In this document: positions 24,532 to 33,501 of the stretch, piece by piece
How positions within the stretch are numbered: the first letter of the stretch is position 1
Layout of the letters: each line of letters starts with the position of its first letter
NCBI GenBank assembly: GCA_903846015.1
Contig: CAIMZS010000251.1
Location: forward strand, 1-39,810
Origin: an uncultured Anaerolineae bacterium
GTDB taxonomy: Bacteria; Chloroflexota; Anaerolineae; Anaerolineales; Villigracilaceae
Length of the DNA stretch: 39,810 nucleotides
Direction: 5' to 3'
Notes under the pieces: model-generated
Seen by the model: only the letters and a program-made list of their open reading frames with translations
The model's database searches: none
What the model was told of the DNA's origin: nothing
Translations under genes and position numbers: made by a program

Positions 24532-26214
24532 ATGAAACCCAAGTTATTCTATGGGGGCATTGTTCTGGTTATTATTGTATCCATGCTGCTGTCTGGATGC
24601 GGCAGCCCGGCTGCCGCCACACCGGCCCCAGCCGCTGCAAGCACTGCTCCGGCTGCCAACCCAACCAGCCCAGCCGCTACCATGAACCGTGACCCAAAAA
24701 CACTGGTCGTGGCGATCTACAGCAATCCCGGCGATCTTGACCCCGCCAGCAGCGCTGAGCAGCTCGGCAACATCATCATTCAGGCCAATTATGATGGCTT
24801 GGTGCGCGTCAAGGCCGATAATATCAACGAAGTCGTGCCAGCCCTGGCTGAAACCTGGGAACACAACGCTGATTTCACCGAGTGGACTTTTCACCTGCAC
24901 AAGAATGCCAAATTCCACGATGGCACTCCGCTGGATGCCCAGGCTGTTAAAACCAGTTTCGCGCGCCTGGTCAACATCAAGCTGGGGATGAGCTACATCC
25001 TCGGCACGTTCATCTCGGATCCAGAAAAAGAGATTATCGTGGTGGATGCCAGCACGCTCCAATTCAAGTTTGACAGCCCCAAACCGCTGTTGATCAAGGC
25101 GCTCTCCTCCGGTTATGGTGCCTATATTATCAATCCAACTGCCATTGCCAAGAATGAAGTTGACAAGGACATGGCCCACAAATGGTTGAATACCAATGTG
25201 GCCGGCAGCGGACCGTATATCATGACCGAGTACACCCCCAGCCAGCAGGTCGTGCTCACCCGCAATCCCGATTGGTGGGGTTGGAAGGACGGCTTCCATT
25301 TTGAGAAGATCATCCTTAAGGTGATCCCCGAGCGGGCCACCCGCCGCAGCCTGGTCGAAACTGGCGATGTAGATGCCACTTTTAACCTCAGCCCCGAAGA
25401 TTGGGAAGCCCTTAAAAAGAACAGCGCTGTGGTCGTAGATCTGCCGCCTGGTCTTTCCATTTCATACATCACCCTGGGTGCCAATGGCTATCTCAAAGAT
25501 CCCAAGGTGCGCCAGGCCTTGAACTATGCCTTCGATTATAAGGGTTTCATCGGTGGTATGTGGAAGGGTTATGCCATTCGCAGCTACAGCATCCTGCCCG
25601 GTGGAATGCAGTGTTCCGATCCGAATATCTTCAAGTACGAAACCGATATTGAAAAGGCCAGGGCTTTGCTGAAAGAAGCCAATGTGCCGATGGACGGCAG
25701 CGTTAACTGGCTGTACTGGGCGGAGGAAGGCGGCGGTGACATGGGCGCCGGGCTGATCCTGCAGTCACAGCTTCAGAAACTCGGTATCAACCTCAAGGTG
25801 GAAGAGCACGATTCAGCCACGGTCTCGGGCCAGTTCTATGGTGACGATACCGGTCCGGCCCGCCCGGATATGTTCCGCTGGGGTTGGTGGCCGGATTACA
25901 ATGACCCGACTGATGAGGCCTGGGTGACTCTGCATACCGATGCGGGAGGTTCGCATGGTGGTAACGGCGGTTTCTATTCCAATAAGGAAGTGGATAAGCT
26001 TTTGGATGAAGGCGCAAAGACAGCTGACGATGCCAAGCTTTGCGAAATCTACAAGACAATCCAGAATATCACCACCCAACAGGATCCGCCGTGGATCTTC
26101 CTGGCCCAGCGGCCCGATGAAATGATCTTGCGTAAGGATATCGGCGGCTATCAGGCCAATATTATTTACAACCAGACTTTCCAATTCCAGGAAATGTTCA
26201 GGACGGGTTACTAA
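24532..26214 (+). CDS. ABC transporter substrate-binding lipoprotein, family 5 (peptide/nickel type)
   Basis: The 560-residue protein begins with a lipoprotein signal ending LLSGC (Cys23), followed by an Ala/Pro/Thr-rich linker. The SBP_bac_5 fold follows: LNPGDLDPASS-like start, VPALAETWEHNADFTEWTFHLHKNAKFHDGTPLDAQAV, and VRQALNYAFDYKGF. Such proteins bind oligopeptides, dipeptides, nickel or opines outside the membrane. ATG at 24532 has AGGAG 8 nt upstream and gives a proper signal peptide; an upstream in-frame start at 24418 is not credible. It heads an operon with an amidohydrolase and two permeases. Confidence 0.93.
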   Translation: MKPKLFYGGIVLVIIVSMLLSGCGSPAAATPAPAAASTAPAANPTSPAATMNRDPKTLVVAIYSNPGDLDPASSAEQLGNIIIQANYDGLVRVKADNINEVVPALAETWEHNADFTEWTFHLHKNAKFHDGTPLDAQAVKTSFARLVNIKLGMSYILGTFISDPEKEIIVVDASTLQFKFDSPKPLLIKALSSGYGAYIINPTAIAKNEVDKDMAHKWLNTNVAGSGPYIMTEYTPSQQVVLTRNPDWWGWKDGFHFEKIILKVIPERATRRSLVETGDVDATFNLSPEDWEALKKNSAVVVDLPPGLSISYITLGANGYLKDPKVRQALNYAFDYKGFIGGMWKGYAIRSYSILPGGMQCSDPNIFKYETDIEKARALLKEANVPMDGSVNWLYWAEEGGGDMGAGLILQSQLQKLGINLKVEEHDSATVSGQFYGDDTGPARPDMFRWGWWPDYNDPTDEAWVTLHTDAGGSHGGNGGFYSNKEVDKLLDEGAKTADDAKLCEIYKTIQNITTQQDPPWIFLAQRPDEMILRKDIGGYQANIIYNQTFQFQEMFRTGY

Positions 26215-26220
26215 ATAACC

Positions 26221-26294
26221 GGTGGGGATGTTTGCGTAACGGCAGGCATCCCCACCTATCAAGCAGGTTGCAACATCGCTGATTACAGCCTGCT
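26221..26294 (+). other. Two hairpins between the lipoprotein and amidohydrolase genes
   Basis: GGTGGGGATG (26221-26230) pairs with CATCCCCACC (26247-26256), and AGCAGG (26262-26267) with CCTGCT (26289-26294). Neither has a T-run. In binding-protein operons such hairpins commonly stabilise the first mRNA segment so that the binding protein is made in excess; this use here is inferred. Confidence 0.55.
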
Positions 26295-26325
26295 CGCCGC
26301 AGCAATTTAGCCTGGATTCCCATCG

Positions 26326-27957
26326 ATGGAAGCAGATATTATTATCAAGAACGCCAATATTTGGACAGTGGATGATGCCCATCCACGCGCCCGCTCCCTT
26401 GCCATTCGCGGTCGGGAGATTGTTTACGTGGGCAGCGATGACGGCGCTCAGGCCTGGAGCGGCACAGCCACACGCGTGCTTGATTTGCGCGGGCTGTTGG
26501 TTTTACCGGGCTTTAATGACTGCCACACTCATTTTGTGAACGCCGCCCTGCGCTTCGCTACCAACTTTGACCTTTACCGGGTGACGGAAATGGCGGAAGT
26601 CCAGCGGCGGCTGCGCCAATTTTCGCAGGAAAATCCCAAAAACGATTGGCTGCACGGCATGCGCTGGTTCCCGACCCGGATGGATAGCATTCATCTGGCC
26701 GGCCAGCCCGCCTGGCCTACCCGCGCCGAGCTGGATGCGGTCGAATCGCAGCGTCCGGTCGTGATTTTTGATATTGACGGGCACTCGTGTTGGACAAACA
26801 CCGCCGCCATTGAGCGCATGGGTTACAGCGCCTCAACCCCGGACCCTGAAGGCGGGCAGATCCTGAGAGACGAATCCGGTTATCCCACCGGCATATTTTT
26901 TGAGGTCGCCCAGGAAGCCTTCCAGCGTTACCCGCCGGTCTCCGCGGCGGAGTTTCCCGGGCTTTTTCAACGTGAAGTCGCCCGCCTGAACAGGTTGGGG
27001 CTTACCAGCATCAGCAATAACGGCGTGCTCCCGCTTTACCTGGATGTCATCGAGCAGATGGACGCGAACAACAGCCTGCATGTGCGCATCAATGAGTGGC
27101 CTTCCATTCTGGATGGTCTGGAGAACGCCGTGGCACTGCGTCAGCGCTTCTCATCCAGCGAGAGAATCCGCGTCGGCACGGTGAAGGCTTTCATGGATGG
27201 TGTTTCCAGCAATTACAGCGCCTGGATGCTGGAACCGTTTGCCGATAAACCCGGCGAAACCGGCTACCCGGTGATTGACCCTCAAAAACTGGAAGCACTT
27301 GTGATCGCGGCGGATAGGCTCTGTTTCCAGGTTGCCACGCATGTGATCGGTACGCGTGCCGTGCGCGCCATGCTGGATATGGTTGAAAAGGCCCGCGATG
27401 AAAACGGCCAGCGTGACAGCCGCCATCGTCTGGAACACGTCGAATGCGCGCATCCCGATGACCGCCGGCGCTTTGCGGAATTGGGTGTAATTGCATCCAT
27501 GACCCCGCTGCACTGCACGGCAGACCTGGAAGGTTATTACATCTCGCGGCTGGGCGCTGCCGGTCATCTCGGCTTTGCCTGGCGCAGTTTTCTGGAGGCC
27601 GCTGGTGGTCACCTGGCCTTTGGTACAGATTGGCCGGCGGTCGATTTGCAGGAGCCATCCCCGCTGGAGCAGATCTTTGCCGCGGTGACACGCTGCACAC
27701 CCGAGAATTACGGAAAACTGAAATGGCATCTTGAGCAATGCGTATCTGTGCAGCAGGCCATTCGCTGCTGTACGCTTGAAGGCGCGTATGCCGAAAAAAT
27801 GGATCATCGCAAGGGATCATTGACCCCCGGCAAATTGGCGGATATCATCGTGCTTTCGGAGAATATCCTCGAGTCGGCCCCTGAAAAAATCCTCGAAACC
27901 CGGGTAGTGATGACCATTTTCGATGGCGAGATCGTCCACGGACAGGAGCAATTTTGA
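26326..27957 (+). CDS. Amidohydrolase family 3 protein (YtcJ-like)
   Basis: The 543-residue metal-dependent hydrolase starts ADIIIKNANIWTVDD and has the metal-ligand pair His67/His69 (GFNDCHTHF), further ligands in VATHVIG, the HRLEHVECAHPDD segment and LAFGTDWPAVD. The C-terminal KLADIIVL segment closes the composite domain. Family members deaminate or hydrolyse N-acyl or cyclic amide substrates; the exact one is unknown. Its position between the binding protein and the permeases suggests it acts on what is imported. The ribosome binding site is weak. Its stop overlaps the TTG start of the next gene. Confidence 0.9.
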   Translation: MEADIIIKNANIWTVDDAHPRARSLAIRGREIVYVGSDDGAQAWSGTATRVLDLRGLLVLPGFNDCHTHFVNAALRFATNFDLYRVTEMAEVQRRLRQFSQENPKNDWLHGMRWFPTRMDSIHLAGQPAWPTRAELDAVESQRPVVIFDIDGHSCWTNTAAIERMGYSASTPDPEGGQILRDESGYPTGIFFEVAQEAFQRYPPVSAAEFPGLFQREVARLNRLGLTSISNNGVLPLYLDVIEQMDANNSLHVRINEWPSILDGLENAVALRQRFSSSERIRVGTVKAFMDGVSSNYSAWMLEPFADKPGETGYPVIDPQKLEALVIAADRLCFQVATHVIGTRAVRAMLDMVEKARDENGQRDSRHRLEHVECAHPDDRRRFAELGVIASMTPLHCTADLEGYYISRLGAAGHLGFAWRSFLEAAGGHLAFGTDWPAVDLQEPSPLEQIFAAVTRCTPENYGKLKWHLEQCVSVQQAIRCCTLEGAYAEKMDHRKGSLTPGKLADIIVLSENILESAPEKILETRVVMTIFDGEIVHGQEQF

Positions 27958-28958
27958 CCAATATCATCATTCGCAGGTTAGTCTCGATTATTCCGGTCAT
28001 CCTGGGGATGACGCTTTTGACGTTTGCGCTTTCCCATATTGTCCCAACTGACCCCGCTCGCCTGCTGGCTGGGCCGCGCGCCTCGGCTGAGGTGGTGGCC
28101 AAAGTCCGGCATGAAAATGGTCTGGATCAGCCTATTTGGAAACAATACCTGAACTATATGTCTGGCCTGGCGCGTTTTGATTTGGGGCAGTCATTCTCAT
28201 CGTTTCGCCCGGTGAAAACCGATCTGGCTCAGTACTTTCCCGCTACAGCTGAGTTGACGGTCTTTGCGCTGGTGTTCGCCATTCTATTTGGGGTTTCGAT
28301 CGGCATCCTTTCGGCTGTGCGGCAAAATTCATGGATGGATCAGGCCGCGCGTTTTGTGGCGATCAATGGCATCTCCATGCCGGTTTTCTGGTTGGGGCTG
28401 CTGGCTCAACTGCTGTTGTACCAGCAGTTGGGCTGGTTTCCCTTCGGCGGGCGTTTGAATGACAGCGCCGTCCTGCCCCCAACCGTGACCGGGTTTCTGA
28501 CCATCGACTGTCTCCTGGTGGGCAGTTGGCCCACGTTTTTCGATGCTGTCCGGCATCTGCTGCTGCCTGCCTTCGTTCTCGGGCTGGAGCCGCTCGCCAT
28601 CCTGGCGCGGATTTCGCGCACAGCCCTGGTGGAAGTGCTGCGAGAGCCTTACATCATCACCGCGCGCGCCAAAGGGTTACGATACCACACTGTCATTATT
28701 AAACATGCCTTCCGGAATGCGCTGCTCCCGATTGTGACGGTGATCGGCCTGTTGATCGGGTATCTTTTGAGCGGTTCTGTGATGGTCGAGACGGTGTTTA
28801 CCTGGCCTGGCATCGGGCGTTATGCCGCGCGTGCCATTTCATCCGCCGATTACAACGCGGTCATGGGCGTGACGCTGATCATCTCGCTGATTTACCTCAG
28901 CTCAAACCTGATCGTTGACCTGGTATATGCCCGGCTTGACCCGCGCATCAGTTTATAA
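27954..28958 (+). CDS. ABC transporter permease, DppB/OppB type
   Basis: The 334-residue permease has six membrane segments and the ATPase-contact EAA loop (EPYIITARAKGLRYHTVIIKHAFRNALLPI). It starts with TTG (27954), AGGAG 5 nt upstream, and overlaps the amidohydrolase stop by 3 nt (TTGA). The N-terminal RRLVSIIPVILGMTLLTFAL and the DPARLLAGPRAS segment are characteristic of the DppB family. Confidence 0.93.
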   Translation: MTNIIIRRLVSIIPVILGMTLLTFALSHIVPTDPARLLAGPRASAEVVAKVRHENGLDQPIWKQYLNYMSGLARFDLGQSFSSFRPVKTDLAQYFPATAELTVFALVFAILFGVSIGILSAVRQNSWMDQAARFVAINGISMPVFWLGLLAQLLLYQQLGWFPFGGRLNDSAVLPPTVTGFLTIDCLLVGSWPTFFDAVRHLLLPAFVLGLEPLAILARISRTALVEVLREPYIITARAKGLRYHTVIIKHAFRNALLPIVTVIGLLIGYLLSGSVMVETVFTWPGIGRYAARAISSADYNAVMGVTLIISLIYLSSNLIVDLVYARLDPRISL

Positions 28959-28969
28959 TAGGAATGCTC

Positions 28970-29839
28970 ATGCAGACGAATGGCTGGTTGACGAGTTTCA
29001 AAAAGGGTTTCAGGTTGTATTTACGCGGCAGCCTGCTGAACCTGATCCCGATCGTGGTTTTGCTGGTGGTGGCAGTGTTTACTTTTTTGGGGGATGCCTT
29101 CATCGTCCGGTATGACCCGATTGAGATGAACCTTTCTGACCGGCTGAAACCGCCCTCCGCGCAGTATTATTTTGGTACTGATGAGTTTGGCCGGGATATC
29201 TTCAGCCGGGTCATTTCAGGCACGAAGATATCGATTATGGCGGCGGCATTTGTGCTGGTGGTTGCTGTGAGCGTAGGCTTTACCGTTGGGGTGGTTTCGG
29301 GATTGCAAGGCGGCATCCTGGACGAAGTCCTGATGCGCATAACCGATCTTTTCATGGCGTTTCCGTCGATGATTCTGGCGATGGCGATCGCTGCCACATT
29401 GGGGGCCAGCCTGCAAAATACGCTCATTGCGCTGGCTGTCGTTTTCTGGCCGTGGTATGCGCGCCTGGTGCGTGCCCAGGTGCTCAGCCTGCGCGAGCGT
29501 GAATATATCGCCGCGGCTCACTGCCTGGGGGCCTCCCGTTTTCATATCATCCTGCGGCATTTGCTGCCCAATCTGATGCCGATCCTGATCACCCAGTTGA
29601 CTCTGGATGTAGGCTACGTGATCCTTTCGACTGCCGGGTTGAGTTATCTCGGGTTGGGGGCGCAGCCGCCCACGCCCGAATGGGGCGCGATGATCATGAG
29701 CGCGCGCCAGTTCATGCGCGAATCGTGGTGGTATACCACCTTCCCAGGGCTGGCGTTGGTCACCACCGTGGTCGGCTTCAACTTGTTGGGCGATGCCCTG
29801 CGCGATTATCTCGACCCAAAAATGCGAGGCGCTTTTTAG
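28970..29839 (+). CDS. ABC transporter permease, DppC/OppC type
   Basis: The 289-residue permease has a long N-terminus, six membrane segments and the EAA loop (REYIAAAHCLGASRFHIILRHLLPNLMPILI). The HLGTDEFGRDIFSRVISGTKIS-type segment (GTDEFGRDIFSRV) marks the DppC family. ATG at 28970 is preferred because AGGA lies 6 nt upstream; ATG at 28964 abuts that same AGGA. No ATPase genes follow. Its last 62 bp overlap the convergent fmdE-like gene. Confidence 0.92.
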   Translation: MQTNGWLTSFKKGFRLYLRGSLLNLIPIVVLLVVAVFTFLGDAFIVRYDPIEMNLSDRLKPPSAQYYFGTDEFGRDIFSRVISGTKISIMAAAFVLVVAVSVGFTVGVVSGLQGGILDEVLMRITDLFMAFPSMILAMAIAATLGASLQNTLIALAVVFWPWYARLVRAQVLSLREREYIAAAHCLGASRFHIILRHLLPNLMPILITQLTLDVGYVILSTAGLSYLGLGAQPPTPEWGAMIMSARQFMRESWWYTTFPGLALVTTVVGFNLLGDALRDYLDPKMRGAF

Positions 29840-30554
29840 TCAGGTCATTTATCCATGTCAACGCAACCCGAAGATGCCTGTCGAATGGTTGTATCCAGTT
29901 GTTGTTAATCATGTGTTTTACGGGGTCGACATCCTTGATGGGTGAATAATAGCCACCCCAGCTGCAGGTGTGGCAAAATCTGTGCCCGTTAACAATCACT
30001 TCGCGTTCGTTGATAATTTCCTCGCCACACTGTTCGCATTGAACTCGGATACCTGGCCGGCTGATGAGTTGGCGGACGGAGGTTGTGAGTCGTACTTCCA
30101 CGGTGGTGAGCAGCGCCTCTGTGGGTATTGACTGGTAAGCCGCAAGTTGAGCGAAATAATGGCGAGATTCGGCCGTTGCGAAAGCAAAGGCTCTCTCGCG
30201 AATATCGTGCTGTGGGGAGATACGAATTGCCTGTTCAGTTTTCGTATCGATAAATGTCGCGGCAATTTTCCCGTAATCTTCAATGCGCAGGGTGCGGTGT
30301 CCAATACTACAGCCGGTGGCGCTCTCAACTCCATCGGCAAAACAACCATCGCTCTCGAGAATTACCAGCAATCGTTTATCTTGCTGGAAGGACATTGAGA
30401 CGGGTGTGTGAGGCAGGTCGAGGTTCAGCGCAGCAATACCAGCCAGTCCGATACGCGCTCCAAGCACCTGACGGGGGCAAAGATGCGAAGCATCAGAGTG
30501 CCTCGAATGACGGGCAGCGGAATTTTGCAGGATTTCGGTCAATAAGCTTGGCAT
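29778..30554 (-). CDS. FmdE-family protein with C-terminal zinc finger
   Basis: The 258-residue protein matches formylmethanofuran dehydrogenase subunit E family members: SRHSDASHLCPRQVLGARIGLAG with His24 and Cys26, LESDGCFADGVESATGCSIGHRTLRIEDYGKIAATF, and a C4 zinc finger (C173/C176, C194/C197). Bacterial FmdE proteins occur without methanofuran enzymes, and their function is not established; a Mo/W cofactor role is often suspected from neighbours. It is the last gene of the nar cluster, 40 nt after narK2. About 50 residues after the zinc finger are not part of the typical fold and the final 20 codons overlap dppC, so a downstream-shifted stop is possible. Confidence 0.85.
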   Translation of the reverse strand: MPSLLTEILQNSAARHSRHSDASHLCPRQVLGARIGLAGIAALNLDLPHTPVSMSFQQDKRLLVILESDGCFADGVESATGCSIGHRTLRIEDYGKIAATFIDTKTEQAIRISPQHDIRERAFAFATAESRHYFAQLAAYQSIPTEALLTTVEVRLTTSVRQLISRPGIRVQCEQCGEEIINEREVIVNGHRFCHTCSWGGYYSPIKDVDPVKHMINNNWIQPFDRHLRVALTWINDLTKKRLAFLGRDNRAGHRPTS

Positions 30555-30594
30555 AAATCTACTTTCCTTCCTGAGTAGAGACTGGGGTTATGGG

Positions 30595-31929
30595 TCAGGA
30601 TGGTTTTTCGCAACCCTTGCGGGTATAGTACCACCAGTTAATGGCAGTCGCTATCACATAAAAGCCCGCTGTTCCATAAAAGAAAATCAAGGGTGAACCA
30701 GTTTGCGAGATCGCAGAACCGATTAAAGTCGAGTAAATAAAAGGGCCATAAGCAGCAATGGCCGCTGTCCAGCCGATTACTCCTGCGCTTTGTCGTGGCG
30801 AACTGGCAAAAATAATCGGAAATTGCCTGAAGGTGGCAGCGTTGCCAACGCCGGTCGCGAAAAATAAGATCAGCATGATTGCCACAAAAGCTGGAAATTG
30901 GGTCAGTGAGGTCGGAGTTAACAGGCCCATCCCTGCCATCGCCAGAGTACTGACAATCAGCACTATCCCGGTGATATGGGTCAAGATTGCGCCGCCCCAT
31001 TTATCTGCAAATGGGCCGAAGATGATACGAGCTAATGAGCCAACCAGCGGGCCTAAAAAGGCGTATTTTAGCGGGTCTGGAGCGCCGGGGAATGAACCAT
31101 ATAAGGCTTTTATCATCAATGGAAAGGCGGCTGCCAATCCTGAAAATGAACCAAAGGTCATTACATAAGTCATCGTGCAGAACCAGGTGTGTTTCATACC
31201 AAAAATATCCAACTGTTCTTTAAAAGATGCCTTAATGGGAACGCTTCTCAAATAGATCCAGGCAATGACACCAGTGATGATTAAAAATGGCACATATAAA
31301 AGGGCAGCATTCTGAAGCCAGACCGGTTTTGATATTTCCTTGACGGTCATCGTCTGCGAACCCCCTGCCAGTGTACCAAAAACAGCAAAACCAATAATCC
31401 AGGGAGTAACAAACTGGGTCAAGCTGACCCCGAAATTCCCAATTCCTGCCTGGATACCAAGCGCCGTACCTTGAAGTTTTTTTGGAAAGAAAAATCGGGT
31501 ACTTGGCATGTATGATGAGAAATCGCCGCCACCAAATCCCACTGAAAATGCTAATACCATGAATAACCAGAATGGTGTTTGGGGATTCATAACGGCCAGG
31601 CCAATCCCAATACACGGGATTAGCTTTAAGAATGTCGTGATCGTAATCACATGACGCGTACCGTAAATGGGGGTTAGGAACATATGTAAGATCCGAAATG
31701 TTCCACCCGCCAATCCTGGCATGGCAGCCAGCCAAAACAATTGCATCGTGTCAAATTTAAAACCAATCTGTGGCATTCTTACAACGATCGCGCTCATCAT
31801 GTACCAGGTTGCAAATGAAAACATTAAGGCAATTGTGGAGATTATCAGCGTGCGCCAGGCAATTTTGCTGCCGGTTTCTTTCCAAAAATCCGGATTATCA
31901 GGTTCCCATTTTGTCAGCCAGGTATCCAT
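30595..31929 (-). CDS. narK: Nitrate/nitrite transporter, NarK family (second carrier)
   Basis: The 444-residue MFS protein has twelve helices and both nitrate signature motifs in typical form: GFGGGDFSSYMPSTRFFFPKK, with GIQAGIGNFGVS, and GVGNAATFRQFPIIF. NNP-family carriers import nitrate with protons or exchange it for nitrite. AGGAG lies 8 nt upstream of the ATG. It follows the small membrane protein gene by 33 nt. Whether it is the symporter or the antiporter of the pair cannot be told from sequence alone. Confidence 0.92.
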   Translation of the reverse strand: MDTWLTKWEPDNPDFWKETGSKIAWRTLIISTIALMFSFATWYMMSAIVVRMPQIGFKFDTMQLFWLAAMPGLAGGTFRILHMFLTPIYGTRHVITITTFLKLIPCIGIGLAVMNPQTPFWLFMVLAFSVGFGGGDFSSYMPSTRFFFPKKLQGTALGIQAGIGNFGVSLTQFVTPWIIGFAVFGTLAGGSQTMTVKEISKPVWLQNAALLYVPFLIITGVIAWIYLRSVPIKASFKEQLDIFGMKHTWFCTMTYVMTFGSFSGLAAAFPLMIKALYGSFPGAPDPLKYAFLGPLVGSLARIIFGPFADKWGGAILTHITGIVLIVSTLAMAGMGLLTPTSLTQFPAFVAIMLILFFATGVGNAATFRQFPIIFASSPRQSAGVIGWTAAIAAYGPFIYSTLIGSAISQTGSPLIFFYGTAGFYVIATAINWWYYTRKGCEKPS

Positions 31930-31962
31930 AGTTCCATCTCCTTTTTATTTTGTCAAACAAAT

Positions 31963-32115
31963 TTAGTGACCGCCGCCCAAACCGCCAGCTCCTGAGAGCA
32001 CCATGTAAAGGGCATAGATCGTTTGCAGTATCGCAATTCCGGCTTCAAAGGTAATAAATATCACGCCATAGCGATACCAGCTGTTGCTTTCATTTTGGGG
32101 TGTTGTCTGTTCCAT
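31963..32115 (-). CDS. Small single-pass membrane protein (50 aa) in the nar cluster
   Basis: The start ATG is 3 nt after the TAA of narK1, with AAGGAG 8 nt upstream. The 50-residue product has a polar N-terminus rich in Gln and Asn (MEQTTPQNESNSWYRYG), one hydrophobic helix (about residues 18-43: VIFITFEAGIAILQTIYALY) and a glycine-rich C-terminus ending GGLGGGH. It ends 33 nt before narK2. The ribosome binding site, tight spacing and intact frame support a real gene. I recognise no family. Confidence 0.8.
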   Translation of the reverse strand: MEQTTPQNESNSWYRYGVIFITFEAGIAILQTIYALYMVLSGAGGLGGGH

Positions 32116-32118
32116 GGC

Positions 32119-33465
32119 TTAATCTCCTTGTCCCGATTCTGCCAACGGGCCTGAGACACCAATCTTCTGCCAACTGCCAATGCCGGCATCCACATTGATG
32201 CTCTTTCCAGGACGGAAAGCCAGGATAAAGAGCAGCATGAATGGGATGAACATTGTTATGGCTACCAGTGCATACCCTATATGAATATTGGAAACGCTTC
32301 CATAGATCAAGGGGTAGATTACGCCACCGATGGTAGCAATTCCACCGATGAAACCGGTGGCAATTCCCGGGTTTTTTCGGAAAAGAACTGGCGTGACCCC
32401 AAAGTTACTTCCTGTGCCAAATGCGGTGGTAAAACCCAGAATTGCCAGGGCAACGACTGAAAAAGTCAAGTTTCCAGCCAGGCCTGCCGCGCTGAACACC
32501 AACAACATGATTGTCACGGCCAGCATGGAAGTAAAGACCCAGTGCAAGCGTGGTGCAATTGGATCGTCACGATTCAGAAAAGACCAGGGTGTCCAGCTCT
32601 TTTTCAGGAACAAGTCGGAAATGAAGCCTGAGAATGGCCGCCAAAGCGATGCATTAAAGGATTGGACGGCCGCCAGACTTCCAGCGGCAATTGCCAGGGC
32701 CTCTAAGGATTTGTAACCAAGAGCATTCAATTGTGGCTGGAAGGCCAGGCGATAATAGCTGGGTAACCAGGCGTTCATCCCAATCTCCAGACCAAAGGTC
32801 ATTGCATATTGAAGCATCAAGGCGATAGCCGAAAAGCGCGAAATGACATAGATGGTATCTTTTGCTGTAGCAGATGCTCGGGTGCTTGCAACACGTTCAG
32901 CAGTGATGCCCGCTACGCCAAATCGCCAATAGACAACCGCAAGGATCAGAGCAGCTATTCCCATGTGTAAAAAAGCTGAACGATAATCCAGGCCGTAAAA
33001 GCGGGGTAGCAGCAGAGCTCCCAATCCCGCCCCAACATTACCCGTGCCGGCATAAATGCCCTGTGCCAGGCCAATTTCTTTTTTTTCAAACCACTGGGTC
33101 ACATGTTGGATCCCGATGACAAAGAAAATTCCAGCAGTTGCCACCACGAGGCGGGTGGTGAACAGTTCGATATAGTTTCGCGAAAAGGCCGAGAGAATGG
33201 AGAAGATGCCCGTATACAGCAAGGCAATCGCAGCGGTTTTGGGGGCGCCAAACCGATCGGCTAGTACGCCAGCGAACTGGCGGAAAAAGGGCTGCAGCCA
33301 CATGGCTGAGCTAGCCAGGATCGCGAGCTGAGTTTTTTCAAGGCCGTAATCTTTCATGATTGCGACAGAAAAGGCTGCTGTCGCAAACCACATGGAAAAA
33401 CTCATCAAGAATCCGCTGGCCGCCAGCCCTAATTGTCCGACTTTTGTCCCATGTTGAAGGTTCAT
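32119..33465 (-). CDS. narK: Nitrate/nitrite transporter, NarK family (first carrier)
   Basis: The 448-residue MFS carrier has twelve helices and NNP features: SSAMWLQPFFRQFAGVLADRFGAPKT, GIYAGTGNVGAGLGALLLP and GTGSNFGVTPVLFRKNPGIATGF. It differs markedly from the second carrier, so the two are not a recent duplication. ATG at 33465 is chosen for AGGAG 8 nt upstream; a TTG at 33495 would add 10 residues. It follows narI by 36 nt and its 3' end carries the ribosome binding site of the small membrane protein. Confidence 0.9.
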   Translation of the reverse strand: MNLQHGTKVGQLGLAASGFLMSFSMWFATAAFSVAIMKDYGLEKTQLAILASSAMWLQPFFRQFAGVLADRFGAPKTAAIALLYTGIFSILSAFSRNYIELFTTRLVVATAGIFFVIGIQHVTQWFEKKEIGLAQGIYAGTGNVGAGLGALLLPRFYGLDYRSAFLHMGIAALILAVVYWRFGVAGITAERVASTRASATAKDTIYVISRFSAIALMLQYAMTFGLEIGMNAWLPSYYRLAFQPQLNALGYKSLEALAIAAGSLAAVQSFNASLWRPFSGFISDLFLKKSWTPWSFLNRDDPIAPRLHWVFTSMLAVTIMLLVFSAAGLAGNLTFSVVALAILGFTTAFGTGSNFGVTPVLFRKNPGIATGFIGGIATIGGVIYPLIYGSVSNIHIGYALVAITMFIPFMLLFILAFRPGKSINVDAGIGSWQKIGVSGPLAESGQGD

Positions 33466-33501
33466 CAAGACTCTCCTCGATTGTGGAAAGACCAACTGCT
33501 T

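Noticed and set aside
26221-26256. Rho-independent terminator after the substrate-binding protein
   Set aside because: The hairpin is perfect but no T-run follows, and the operon continues; listed as an intergenic mRNA hairpin instead.
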